Positions 35,101-47,639 of a DNA stretch of 64,000 bases are shown one piece after another. The position numbers were made by a program, and so were the translations under genes. The notes below the pieces were generated by a model. The model did no database searches and was not told where the DNA came from. It saw only the letters and a program-made list of their open reading frames with translations. Each line of letters begins with the position of its first letter. Positions within the stretch are counted from its first letter, which is position 1. Origin of the DNA: Corticium candelabrum (taxonomy: Eukaryota; Porifera; Homoscleromorpha; Homosclerophorida; Plakinidae); contig NC_085086.1 of NCBI RefSeq assembly GCF_963422355.1, forward strand, positions 9,931,436 to 9,995,435, written 5' to 3'.

Positions 35101-35943
35101 AACACAATGGCGTGTGCTATTCGGAACCAGGTGCTTGGCCTTGGATGGTTGCCATCTACAGGCTTGAACGAGGCAATCCCGTATTTCACTGTGGAGGCGT
35201 CGTGATTAGCGAATGTATGATTTTGACTGCAGCTCACTGCTTCTTTGGTCGCAAAATTTAAGGAATTCTTAGTTGTCGTCGGAGACACAGAGCGGTTTGT
35301 AAAAGAATTTAGCGAGAAAACTTACATTATTAAACAAGTTTTCATACATCAGAAATATGATCCAGCCTCTTATAATCGAGACATCGCTTTGCTAATGTTG
35401 CATTGCAATATCACCTGCTCTCCATACGTACGAAAAGTTTGTTTGCCAACTCTACAGGACAATATCTACTACCGTCCGGGGACCCAGTGTATAGTAATAG
35501 GATGGGGAGCCACAAAAAGAAGAGAACTAGGCGGAAATTCAAGTGCAAAATCGACAGCCATGAAAGAACTTCATCTTCCCATTGCAGACAAAACTATTTG
35601 CATAAACAGCACTTCGCCTCAATTTAAAAAAGATGTCACAAATTATACAGTTTGCGCTGGAGACGGTACTGGCCACAATGACGCTTGCGATGGTGATTCA
35701 GGAGGTCCTCTCTTTTGTAAATGCTACAATGAAAAGGAGATCGACGATAACTGTTACGTTCTCGTAGGAATAGTCAGTTGGGGAGAAGGATGTGGACAGC
35801 CCGGAAAGTACGGTATATTTACACATGTGCTGAATCTGATGGATTGGATCAAAAATGTGACGGACATAAACAAATGTCTATTGGCACCCGAAGGCGAAGA
35901 AGAAAAAGACCTGTGCCCAGAACCTACAAAGAAACTTTACTAA
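32116..35943 (+). CDS. Factor B-like copy D, CUB-CUB-CCP4-vWA-SP, one-base frameshift in SP
   Basis: Exons: 32116-32230 signal/Cys-rich, 32396-32725 CUB1, 32785-33153 CUB2, 33209-33376 CCP1, 33433-33621 CCP2, 33685-33888 CCP3, 33948-34139 CCP4, 34191-34991 linker/vWA, 35053-35943 protease. All junctions are phase 1 and open to the vWA ([21 protein letters not shown]). In the protease, TAAHC is followed by one extra T in AAAATTT, giving TAA at 35259-35261. The sequence resumes in another frame with NRDIALL and an intact GDSGGP (Asp189, Gly226 by alignment with trypsin). All catalytic residues survive, so the indel is either a very young lesion or a homopolymer sequencing error. If real, the product ends about 25 residues after the His motif. 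Confidence 0.8.
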
Positions 35944-36889
35944 GGCTAGTGCATCGTTTGCTAAAAAACTGACAGTGGCGTTGGACGCTTTGCTATTAGG
36001 TTAGAGTCGACGTAGAACGTGTCTACTGTTTGGTTATGCAGGATTATTTCTTTGTGCAGCGGATAGTGGTTCTTGAAATAGCGATAGAAATGTTGCTCTG
36101 ACGCAAAGTAGTTTGAAACCAGCAGCTGTACAACAAACTTGACAAAGACGTTTAGCAATAACAGTGGTTCAGATTTACAATCTACATGTTAATTGACGGT
36201 TACTATGTGTTTTCAAGCTTAGCAAAATTTCCTTACAAACAAAATACTGTTTCCCTCTATCTAATGCAACATTGTACAGTTGAAAAATTATATAAACAAT
36301 TATCTAATCAAAGGAGAACCATCGACTTAATCTACCACACGTGTAAGCCTTAAAAGCTGAGCCATGCCTAATTTAAGTTTGAAGCATTTAGCCTTGTAAA
36401 TTCCAAAATATAATGGCAGCAAATTGTAACAATTTCTAAGGCTTGGTTGTAAAGAAATCAAAACAACTTCTAATATAAATGTAAATAGATAGTCGTTGCT
36501 AGGTGTTTTGAACGTAGAAACGGTGAGATATAGCAAGACCGAAACGTACTCACAGTTACAACAATATGTAATGTTGATAATTCTAGACACTTGCGAATAC
36601 TAGAATAATTATATGTGATGTAAATAGTTTGAGTAACAAGGTTACCTGTTTGTGTATCTCATGTAGGTCCTTTGTTACACCAATATCGAATACTGTAAAA
36701 ACAGCAATAAGGCCAAACAGAGATATTAAGTATTATGTGTCAAATTATCGTGAGCTAATTGGTTGTAATATTTACCCAAATGCGTATAAATTTTTCTGTC
36801 TTGAATGGAACTTACCGCCTAAGCTCGTGTAGGCGTTATTTTTCTCTGGACACGTGTAATGACAATCTATGTCCGTTTCCCCGTCTTGC
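35944..36889. other. 3' flank of copy D and intergenic repeats
   Basis: 36005-36190 matches 1-180 of the window. 36560-36790 matches 3720-3950 and 41925-42110. I see no gene. Confidence 0.5.
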
Positions 36890-37200
36890 TCTACACACTA
36901 CCAAAACCAGAGAGCTCGCCCCACCATTCTACAATGACCAGAGCCTCGATGTACCGAAGACCCATTTATGAAACCTGGTTAAAATAAAAAATACATTTAA
37001 AGTTTGATATTTGCGTGTACCTGTCGACTGAGCACGCATTTCACCCAACACGACAACCCGCCCATTATCCCAACACGATGACCATCGGAATGTTCGAGAA
37101 CATGCCTTCTACAGATATCAACAAGGTGGCCGAGCTGCATATGTGTGGTGATTGCTCTCATTCGTTCACCACGTTTCAGATCTTCAACATATAACTAAAT
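36890..37200 (+). pseudogene. Mobile-element C2H2 relic, copy 3
   Basis: This is paralogous to 7395-7700 and 14886-15085. ATGACCATCGGAATGTTCGA, then GTGGTGATTGCTCTCATTCG (corresponding to CxxC-S-H-S), recur. It has more stops and small deletions than copy 1. It again sits directly upstream of a factor B-like 5' flank. Confidence 0.45.
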
Positions 37201-38074
37201 TCTAAATAATAAAATTGTCCTGGTTTGAATATCATATGCGGGATCTTTGTTGGCCCTTGCAAAAGAAAGCAAGTGGTACCGTATCCAGGATATACAGTCT
37301 ACTATAAGGTTGCTCTCTAAAATCAATTAACTTAAAGATACAATCTTGTCAAACTTATTACACTTTTGGCTTTTGATTTTTCTCAGTGCCTTCACATGGA
37401 TCAATTTATTGATAGAGTAACTGACGTTCCCGGTCGACGCCAAATTATTCAACTAAACTAAATTAGCTTACAAAAGTATACGTCATTATCAAATTAGTTT
37501 AAAGAAGGAACTCTGATTGCGATCATTGCTGTATTTTTCTTTGGTTTCGCTAAATTATTCGTTTATAGTCTAGTTCTACATTGATTTAAATTAAAGAGAT
37601 AAACTGATCTAAAGGCTGCCTCTTCTAACTATCTGTTCAGAGTTTCATCATAAACAACCAATTTCTTATACAGGCGGTATATATGTGGTACTACATGCAA
37701 GGTAATGTAGTGTGTTTGCAGTTCTCGGATAATTGCATTATCTTCTGATGTCTGTTAGATAAAATACGATAGACAATGTAGACGACCTCGGATTCTATTA
37801 AACTTTCGTTGTTTACGGTGGAGCAAACAGTATGCTAAGTGAAGTCAATTCACAGATACTCTGTCAGATATTTGTAATTCATACTAACACGGTTTGGGTG
37901 TTACGCGTGATTGAAGATGGCTTCCAACTTGGTGAGGTCATTTGCACTAATAATTTACGCATCGGTCGATCCATCAAAGCCTCTCCCTCGATTCAAAAAT
38001 TTGAGGAGACAATTGGCGACAAAAGTTCGCTGGAGTGAAATACAACTCTACAGTTCATTTGAACTCCACCAACC
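37201..38074 (+). promoter_or_regulatory. Conserved 5' flank of copy E
   Basis: Homologous to the flanks of A, B and D. The acceptor of the possible 5'-UTR intron has been lost (CATTTGCAG became GATTCAAAA near 38000). Confidence 0.4.
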
Positions 38075-41000
38075 ATGAAACTCAGTTTTCTCATTCTTGG
38101 TGTGGCTGCTCTATCATGCCTTCAGATTTCCTTTGCAAAAACTGTGGGCCGCAATGGTAGAAGCAAATGCTCGTCGTGTCAATGCTCTGGCATGTTTCGA
38201 AGACGTACTAACATTTGAGCTTTAGCTACTGTCTTGTCGTGCACTTTCTGTCTTTGTTGTGCTAGTCACGCCTGTAACACTAATGTCACCAATCACTTGA
38301 TCAACACGGCACCGCTTTTTCACAATTGCCGTTGTGTGCAGCTGTAGAGAAATGTGGAAATCAAATCTTTTGTGAGAACGAGCCATCTCAATTTCCTGAC
38401 CACCAGGTGTCTTCATGCATGAACTGCAAATGGGTGTTGTCTGTTGCTGCCAACAAGCGAGTCAGACTTACGCTCTCACAATTTTTTTGGATCTGGAGAC
38501 AAAGTCTACATTTATAATGGTCATTGCAAGAAGTCTCCACTCATTGTTAGCTACAGAAAAGGCGACAGTCCGACAGATGTTGTATCAGCTAGGAGTTCGA
38601 TGGCGGTAAACGTTATTACAGATTGTTGTAGGCAGAAACCATTGATAAATCCATCTTTTGAAGCTATTGGTAATTTTAACAATGCTTGTAATGACAAGGC
38701 TGTACTTAATTAAAAAATTTTAAATTTAGATTGTGGAAATCTGTTTTATATGAAAGCAGGAAGGGAAAAATCAAAGCAAATTCAGTCTTCTAACTCTCCA
38801 CAAAAGTATCCGAACAAATTGGCCTGCATATGGATGTTCGTCCGTAGTGGGAATTTTCTACTATCAGTACGTGTCAACATCGAGGTTGTCGGTACTACGA
38901 GACAAACTGATCATTCAGAAATCTCTGGAAATGTCTAGATCTGACAGCCAAGTGCATAAGTACTATGGAAAAACTAAAAGAAAGAAAGCACTAACGTTTA
39001 GAAACACACCTCGATTTACAATCAAATTTTTTTCTGCTTGAGGAAACCGGGGAAAAGGATTTTCGCTAAATGTTGTTGCTCTTGCACAAGGAAATTCTTT
39101 TTTATTATTGACTTGTATTATTCTAATAAGACTACTTTTATGCAGGTCTTCATGGTCCTACCCTCAAAGTATTAAAAATGGTTTTGTGAGTTCAACAAAT
39201 TTTGATATAACTGCCAAATATGATTGTTGTGATGGATATAAACTCTACGGAAGTAATAAGCGATCTTGCTCTAACAGTAAATGGACGCCTTCAAACACTC
39301 CCACATGCAAATGTATTAGCTATATACTGCTGTTCTCTCTTTCCTTTTTCATTTTTTCCTTTGATAGCTGTGAGTTTCTGCACTTTGCCGTCGAACATGG
39401 AAGTTTCCAATAGATTTACTAATGTGGCAATCGGAGAAGAAGTGATTCTCTACTGTACACGAGGGTATAAGCTTTCGAATTCACTCAAATTATTTCCAGC
39501 ATTGTGCGACTGCAATAGCAAGTGGAACATAACTACTAACCATCACAATGCGAAGGTGTTGTTAATGTCATGTTTAAGTTAAGACAATGATCAAATTGCT
39601 AATTAGATCTAATTTTATTGCAGACTATTTCTGTACTTCTCCACCTCTGCCTCCTACTCCAGGTGGTGTAACATCGTTTGAAGATGACGACGAAAGCGCA
39701 ACGTTTTCCGGCGAATCAAGAGTGAATTATACGTGTCCGGACGGGTATGGTTTAGATGGCATTCCTATCGCGTTTGCACTGAAGATCCCGATTGGGAGCC
39801 ACATTCTACAATTTACAATTGTCACAGTACGCCAATTTTGTGATTCTTTCTGTGCATCTCGTCCTCTGGCTTAATTACGTTTAGAAAACCTTCAAGTTTG
39901 TTTGGATCTAGGCGAACCGGAGAATGGAATGCGTAGAATAAAGTCGTTTGCGAATGGGCGTCTCGCTGCCTTTGACTGTAAACCTGGGTTTACATTGTTT
40001 GGAACAAACTTGCATACTTGTATGGTTGATGAGCAAAACAACACGTTTTGGGATGGCAAGGAAGTTTGCTGTAAAGTATGTATTCATTAATCTAGTTTGT
40101 ACTTTGAATGAATAAAATGTACACATTTCTATAGGCGACTTCAAGTCTCCGTTGGGTTTAGCATTTCAACTAAAAGAATCGTTTACTGACCGTGTGAGGG
40201 CATGCGTTACCGACAATTATCCTTTCGCTTCAACTCTTGAAAACTCAACTGCTTCCGCTTCAACTATTGAAACAAATTTGCTAACCGATGCTGACAATCA
40301 ACTTCCTGCGTCACCAGATTGCAGTGGCCGTACAGTAGTTGTTGGAGAAGAATGCATTGATCTGATATATATACTAGATTGCTCAAAAAACGTAGGCGAA
40401 GAAAACTTCCATAACAGTCTGGACTTCGTGGGTCGTTCGGCAGGGCTGTTTAATATCAACAATGATACCCCTAGAAATGATACTGCGAGAGTAGCTCTCA
40501 TCACCTTCGACGACAAAGTGCATCCCATATTTAATCTGGGAGAAAAGGCAACTCTAGTTAAAACGATTAACGCAATAAACAAGACGAAGTTGTGTGGAGG
40601 TGCAACCGCACTAGGTAGAGTATTGAAATTCGTTAGAGAAAAAGTAATTCCTATAAGTAGACCACAATGTAAAAGAGCCATATTTCTGATTTCTGACGGT
40701 TTAAGCAATTGTGGAGGAGACCCAATAGTAGAAGCAGAAGAACTAAAGAAAGAGAAAGGATTAGAAATTTACACTATAGCCTTTGCAGGTAGGCAGCAAG
40801 GTAAAAGAGTTGACTCGAAAACACTGAAAGCACTCGCATCCAATGCCAATTATCATTTTAAAGTAAGAAACGCATCTACCCTAAGAGATGAATTTAAAAA
40901 AGGATTTACAACTAGAGTTGGTAAGAATTTGTGTGATACGTACACTATTGGTATAACTATTTTTCTCGGGGGCCTGTTTTAGACTTTTGCAAAACTTGTG

Positions 41001-41830
41001 GTAGAGCTGTCGCTCCAAAATGTAGAAATGAACACCATGGCGTGTGTCTTTCAGAAACAGGTGCGCGGCCTTGGGTGGTTGCCATTTACAGGATTGAACG
41101 AAGAAATCCCGTTTTTCATTGCGGAGGTGCGGTGATTAGCGAATGTATGATTTTGACCGCAGCTCACTGTCTCGTTGGTCGCAAAATTGAGGAACTCTTA
41201 GTTGTTGTCGGAGACACGCAGCGGTTTGTAAAGAATTTAGCGAGAAAACATACACAATTAAACAAGTGCTCATACATCAGGAATATGATGCAGTCTCTTT
41301 TAATCGAGACATCGCTCTGCTAAAGTTGAATTGCAATTGCACGTGCTCTCCATACGTACGAAGAGTTGATTACCAACTGCACAGGACAATATCTACTACC
41401 GTCCGGGGACCCACTGTATAGTAGCAGGATGGGGAGCTACGGAAAGAAGAAAACTAGGCGGAATTTCGAGTCCAAAATCGACAGCCATGAAAGAACTTCA
41501 TCTTCCTATTGCAGACAAAACTATTTGCATAGAAAGCACTTCAGCTCAATATAGAGAAGATGTCACAAACTATACAGTTTGCGCTGGAGACGCTACTGGG
41601 AACAATAACCCTTGCGATTGTGATTCAGGAGGACCTCTCTTTTGTAAACGCGAAAGACGATGTGATATGGAAGAGGAGAGTTATGTTGTTGTAGGAATAG
41701 CCGGTTGGGGAGAAGGATGTGGACAGCAGGGAAAGTACGGCATATTTACACACTTGCTGACTCTGATGGATTGGGTAAAAAGTGTGATTGACAAAAACAA
41801 ATGTCCGCTGGCATCCGACGGCGTAGAATA
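38075..41830 (+). pseudogene. Factor B-like copy E: full-length but heavily broken
   Basis: Signal exon from 38075, CUB1 from about 38342, CUB2 about 38731-39090, CCP1-4 about 39147-40075, linker/vWA about 40135-40920, protease about 40982-41830. Compared with B and D there are several lesions. Two bases are lost in CUB1 (CAATTTTTTTGG near 38480). Eight bases are missing in CUB2 near 38895, with an in-frame stop at GCTTGAGG (39038). One base is lost in CCP3 (near 39765) and one at the end of CCP4 (near 40076). One base is lost near 41229 in the protease, and the GTTGATTACCAAC deletion (near 41370) is shared with copy B. GDSGGP reads CDSGGP. The vWA remains open. Clearly a pseudogene. Confidence 0.9.
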
Positions 41831-42961
41831 GGAAAACCAGTGCCAAGAACCTCCAATCCAACTGAACTGATTTTAGTGCAGCGTATGCTGAACAACTGAC
41901 AATGGCGTTACAAATTTTGATTATTGTAGACACTTGTAAATACTAGAATATTATATGTGATGTAATTACTTTGACTAACAACGTTACCTGTTTGTGTATC
42001 TCATGCAGGTCCTTAGTAAACCAATACAGAATACTGCAAACAGCGATACCGCCAAACAGATATTCAATATCATGTGTCAAATTATTGTGAGCTAATGGGT
42101 TGTAACATCTACCAAAATGCTAAAAAAGTCCTATCATGAATGGAACTTCCCGCCGTATGTGTTTTAGAAATACCATAAATTTAAGATGTCTGCAAATTTG
42201 GCAATGATATTTTGCTTGCTTTTGCAATGCTTTTGATGAACAATCAATGATTATTTATTGTTGATAATCAAGGAGGGTACGTTTGGTAACGATACCGATC
42301 ATGAGTAGATGCAAATTTGTTGACTGGGTGACGAGTTAATCAATCCTGCAAGAGTATTCCAGTCATTTCGTCTTATAAAATTTTGCGTTTTCCGAGACCC
42401 TGTTTTGATGTTAAAGAAATTACAGTATCGATTATAGTTGTAAATTTTATCTGAAATCTGCAGCCCGTTGTCAAGTAGGCTTGCTTGAAATACGTCTGTA
42501 AGGCAGGCGCAAGGTCTGCCTTGACACAGCGTCCTTACTTGCATTAGTTCCACGTCACTCTATTGAATATGTTTAGTAAGTCAGTTGCGACATCAACCTG
42601 TACACTCGGCGTACTCACCTGCATTGGACGTCGATCTATTGATAGTGCAATTCCCTTTGCTATTTACTATATTATAGCAAGGTGAAAAAGTTCTTTTATA
42701 GAAGAAAGACACAACTTCTTAGCGTTTTCTTCAATTTTCAAATATGGCCGTTCTGTCTAGTTCTAACTACGAAGTTTACATTAACCCTTGCTTGGACTTG
42801 CTGTGCTGACAAATGTATTTTGTATTATTATACTGTTGGGGGTATTCTTTAGCACAAAGCAGTGTAAATATAAATTTCTACTTTAGCCATTGTTACTTAT
42901 TTCACACCTCCGTAGTCTCTTGCTACTGATTTCGAAATGACACCATTTCGTTATATCTAAA
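41831..42961. repeat. Paralogous intergenic block, also at 3720-4800
   Basis: Same order of landmarks as 3720-4800 (see there), leading into a second CUB1 relic. No gene. Confidence 0.55.
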
Positions 42962-43170
42962 TCAGAGCTCTGTGGAGGAACAGCAATTTGTCTTGAAGAA
43001 ATGTCATTTTTATCTCCTGACGTAATTGTGTTAAAATGCTTGAACTGTCAATGGGTGATCTCGACAGTTCGCAAACGTAGTCTTAAATTCAGTTTTTCAC
43101 GACTTTATATTAGAGCTGGAGTTTTGTATAATAAGTGTTTTAGACAGTTAAATTGCATTTCGTTTGAACG
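42962..43170 (+). pseudogene. Isolated CUB1-exon relic (second)
   Basis: GCTCTGTGGAGGAAC begins the exon. The translation from 43001 contains LNCQWVIS, then RKRSLKFSFSRLYI, matching the CUB1 pattern MNCKW...RVRLTFSQF. The conserved NGHSKKSP part is lost. It is the paralogue of 4801-5054. Confidence 0.65.
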
Positions 43171-44304
43171 AATTACTGTTTCTTTTATAATATATTCCAT
43201 TATTGCACTGCTGAAACTAAGCTAAAGGAATGTATGAATCAAGACAAAATATCAAGTCAGTTTGACTGCCGCTTGAGAATTTCGCACGATTATTTTAGGT
43301 TTGCACCATTTGGCCTTGCAAACTCAAAAATGCATTGGCAGCAAATTGAAAGTAATTGTACTAATTGTAAGGCTTGGTTGTGAATGAAACCTTTTGTAGT
43401 CTAGAGATGAATAAGTAGTGACTGTTTTATACATAAAACGGCGAGTAAGACAAAAGCGTAAACTAAAATTTATGAAAATCAATTGCAATGATTCTAGACA
43501 CACGTGCAAAAACTACAATGATTATGACTGGTGTAATTTATGTGAGCATCGAGGTTACCTTTTGGGTACCTCATACAGGTTCTGTGTTTCTCATAATGGC
43601 TAGAGACCCACTACGCGAGACATTTATCTCCCTTTATTGCGAAAAACAAAGCACTTTACAGCCAAGATGTAATTTATGCATTATTATCTAATTATCAGTT
43701 GCAAGATAATGATTCGTAGAAACAATACACATGCAACTAACATTTAGAATCGTCTGAGTAAAAAACTTGTATATTTGGATAATACACGCGAGACCTATAC
43801 TAATACCGCATACGGGAGCTCGTAGTACCGTATACTGGATACTAAAAATGTCCAGGTGAACAACGATTGATATTTTGCCGTGTATACAACAAACACGCAC
43901 AACTAAAAAGCAATAAGAAAGCGTCTGTTTGGAATAAACTTTTTAAATGACCGCTTTCTACTTCCGGATACTTTGGTAACTGATTAAAAACACTCTTTAG
44001 CTTGCGTGCCCTGCAACCGTTTGTGACTTCTTTGGCGGGATCTTGCTATTTGCTATAATTCTGACTACTTTGTTCTTGGTTGTCACAGCTATCACAGACA
44101 AGTTGACTAATCGATAGCTTTCGCCCTTCTAGATCCCCTCCAATTTTGTTCTCTCCTTTCATTAATTATCGTATTGTCTGTCGCAATTGTAAATCAAATT
44201 TGCAACAAGATAATATGCATAAGAATTGCAACATAAATATTAAATCATATATATCTTTAAAATTAACATAATTATTGTATTTGACAAATTTCAACTTAAG
44301 ATGA
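43171..44304. other. Intergenic repeats with a partial THAP-start relic
   Basis: 43480-43690 contains the recurrent TTCTAGACACACGTGCAAA...GGTTACCTTTTGGGTACCTCATACAGG block. 43690-44110 matches 960-1200 and 2190-2240. Near 44070-44110, TTTGTTCTTGGTTGTCACAGCTATCACAG parallels the THAP segment at 2195-2225 but lacks the ATG. I see no gene. Confidence 0.45.
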
Positions 44305-46069
44305 CCACTGTGAACCGCCGCCGCCGCCGCCTCTTTTGCCTGGTGGTATGACAACATACGAATATAACAACACCTCGAGCTCGATGTTTCCACCCGGGTC
44401 AAGAGTAAATTATACATGTCCAAGAGGGTATGGTTTGGATGGTGTACCATATCGCATTTGCTCCAGAAATCTTACCTGAGAACCTGTTTCTAAACTGCAC
44501 GAATGCAAAGGTATGTAATGAAAATATTAATTTTGTTTAATTATAATACGATTCTAACAACGTATTTGTTTAGCCAAGTTGCCCGCTCCATTTCCTAAAC
44601 CGCCAAAGAATGGACAAGTTGTAAACGTGACGTCGTTAGGAAAGAGAGGAACTGCTCCTTTTGCATGTAATACTGGATTCACGTATCGTGGACACATGTC
44701 GCGGACTTGTACAACTGATGAGTTGAACTACTTGTTTTGGGACGGACAAGAAGGTTCCTGTAAAAGTAAGGTGTTCTTTATTACAGATACGTAGGTTTGA
44801 CAATTGCTCTTGCTTTTGTGTTTGCAAAATAATTCTCTTATTGTGATTCCAATTTTAAAAAATTTCTTTAAAATAAATATTTTAGATTATTGAAAAACTA
44901 CAATACTAAAAAATAAGTTAAATACTAATAATAATTAAAAGAGGTTAAGATCCAACAGCATTTTCCTCTAAAACAAATTAGATAGTGCTAACAGAATTTA
45001 AAATTACAGAATAATCGAATCATGCTATTAATTAGCTATTAATTCCAAAATTTATTTATTTGAGTTTTAGTTAAGGCAGTTGCAGATCAAAAGCATCAAA
45101 TATCAAATGCTTAGCGAAATAGCAACGAACGCAGGAAAATATTTTTGATCAAATTATTTGCATTTTGCTTATTTTCTAGGCTCTTGCAAAACTTGTGGCA
45201 CTAGTGTTACTTCCAAGTGTAGAAAACACCACAAAGGCGTGTGTTTTTCGAAAGCAGGTGCGTGGCCTTGGATGGTTGCCATCTACAAACTCGTACAAGG
45301 CAATCCCATTTTTCACTGCGGAGGCGCGCTTATTAGCGAATGTATGATTTTGACCGCAGCTATTTGCTTCACTGGGCACAATCTTGAGGAATTCATTATC
45401 GTTGTAGGAGACACGCAACGTTTCGTAAAAGAATTTAGCGAGAAAACGTACACTATTGAAAGAGTGTTTGTACATGAAGAATACAACGTAGGAGGAACTT
45501 ACAATCGAGACATCGCTTTGCTAAAGTTGAATTGCAATGTCACGTGCTCTCCATACGTACGAAAACTTTGTTTGCCAACTCCACAGGACAAAATCTACTA
45601 CCGTCTAAGAACCAAGTGTATCGTAACAGGATGGGGAGCGACGGAAAGAAGGGAATTTGGATAAAATCCAAGTGCCTATTCGACGAACATGAAGGAACTT
45701 CATCTTCCCATTTCAGACAAAAACACTTGCATAGCCAGCACTTCGCCACAATACCGACCCGATGTCACCAATTATACGGTTTGCGCGGGAGACGGTACTG
45801 GCAACAACGACGCTTGCGATGGTGATTCAGGAGGTCCTCTCTTTTGTAAACGAGAGAAGCATACAAAGATTGAAGAAGACAGTTATGTTGTCGCAGGAAT
45901 AGTCAGTTGGGGAGAAGGAAGTGGTCAGCTCAGAAAGTACGGCATATTTACACACTTGATGAATCTGATGGATTGGGTCAAATATGTGATGGACATGAAC
46001 AAATGCCCGTTAGCACCCGACGGCGCAGAAGAAGACTTGTGCCCTAAACCTCCAATCAAAGTATACTGA
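44305..46069 (+). pseudogene. Factor B-like copy F: CCP3-CCP4 and protease remnant
   Basis: CCP3 relic about 44305-44511, with NYTCPRGYGLDGVPYRIC and a Trp-to-stop change (TGA near 44477). CCP4 44574-44765 is open (RTCTTDE, FWDGQEGSC). No vWA exon is present between 44766 and 45179. The protease exon begins at 45180 after TTTTCTAG. The catalytic His is replaced by Ile (TAAIC), NRDIALL and GDSGGP are kept, and an in-frame TAA lies at 45662-45664. The Cys of the SWGEGC loop is Ser. The last about 80 bp are nearly identical to copy B, which suggests gene conversion. Dead as a protease. Confidence 0.85.
44766..45179. other. AT-rich segment where the vWA exon is missing
   Basis: About 410 bp of AT-rich sequence separates CCP4 from the protease exon of copy F. 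The about 0.8-kb vWA exon of other copies is absent, with no trace. Confidence 0.6.
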
Positions 46070-47617
46070 TTATATTACAGCGTTTAGTAAAAGACCGAGA
46101 ATGGTGTTGCATGTTTTTGTGATTAGTAGACGTAGAATATTCAGTTTGATTATGCAGGTTTGTTCACTTCGTGCAACAGTTAGTGGTGCAGAGCTGTTTG
46201 TAATTGCCTCAGAAAAAATTACGTTAATGACAACATTGAAAATTTCTTAGCTCAATGTCGTAGTTTTAAGTTTATTAGTTAAAAACTAATTGTTAGATTT
46301 AGTGCTCAGACTGCAATTGTAGGGGCAGGCAGCCTAAGGTTACAATTGTATATCTGATCCGCCTGAAAACTCCGAGAATCGGTTCAACACGTCTTATTGT
46401 CTACCTACTTACTTTGCGGTATCGCATACGGGACATATGATTTGCAAGTACATCATATAGAGTTTAGCGGTACCGTATACGGGATTTGAAATTCTTAGAC
46501 AAGGGTAGACTCCAAATATTGTTCACAGCAACAGCAGCTGCTTACATATTGCAACTCCAATCCTATTTGCAGCACAGACATGCCATGATGATGAGCGTAT
46601 TGAATGACTTTGTGTTACTTGAATCCTGCCTGCCTTGATTCTCATGGTTCTTTTCTGCTTCACACCAGTAATGTGGGCAGGTACTCAATTCTAGATACTT
46701 ACACGTAGTGACACCTCCTGGATTCAAGGAATAGGCTTGGTGATAATGTAACATCCAAAACTTGTTAGATTGCTGCGGTTTACGGCTTGCACAGGCTGTG
46801 CGTCATTTTCTACTAATGTACTCCTACTACGCAATGTGTTTGCAGAACTGTGCACAAGAGAAGCGAAGCCAGGTAGGAATCGCGTTGGCGTTTGTTATTA
46901 TTATCTTGCACGAAGAGCGAACACAGCAATTTGCATACAATTAATTGGTTGGAAAGTACAAAGGAACCGGATAAAAGTACAACAAGCAGTACAAGCAGCA
47001 TGCAAGCACATAACCAAACGTGCCTCTAACACCGTTATAGTAAACAGCTTTTGTCCTTCTTATACTACAAATTTAACCTACAGCCAATTCTACTATCGGT
47101 GTATACGCCAAGTGTCCACACTAATCCAGTCAACACCGTATAAGCATAAAGAATACAATGTCGCCTTGCTGCAATTTTCAAAACTATTGCTGGACGTCTC
47201 AAGTACTAATAGTAAATGTATGGTCTCACAAAACTGGCGTCATTGATCAAGAGCCTTTCAGTAGTGACAATATAGTTTTACCTCACCACTGATCGAGTAC
47301 TCGTCTCCTTTCAGTAGAGCTAGACAATACAAGTTATGCTTTCGTTGACAATACCTAAAATTTGCAAAATTTTAAGTTTAATGATTCTAGACACGTAAGA
47401 ATTCTACAATAATTACAAGTAGAGTACTATGTCTGAGTAGCGAAGTTACCTATTTGGGTACCTCATGCTGGTCATTTGTTCCTGACGATGGTCGGAGGTC
47501 GACTGCGCGAGACATTTACCTCTTTTAGCACGCTCCAATGTTTGTAAAATACATAGCAGAGTAATGCATAAGATACATCTTGGCTGTAGAGCGCTTCGTT
47601 TTGATCTTGAAAATAGG
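45990..47617. repeat. 1.6-kb segmental duplication, partner of 19680-21305
   Basis: Nearly identical to the region after copy B. It begins inside the protease exon and ends near TTGAAAATAGGTAAT. Afterwards this copy continues into the 47640-49440 block while the partner continues into AT-rich DNA. Confidence 0.8.
47170..47345 (-). pseudogene. Relic of the NTR exon of the WFIKKN-like gene
   Basis: Same diverged segment as 20860-21030, paralogous to 51600-51780 on the minus strand. No intact frame. Confidence 0.6.
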
Positions 47618-47639
47618 TAATGTGATCTTATGTAAACGT

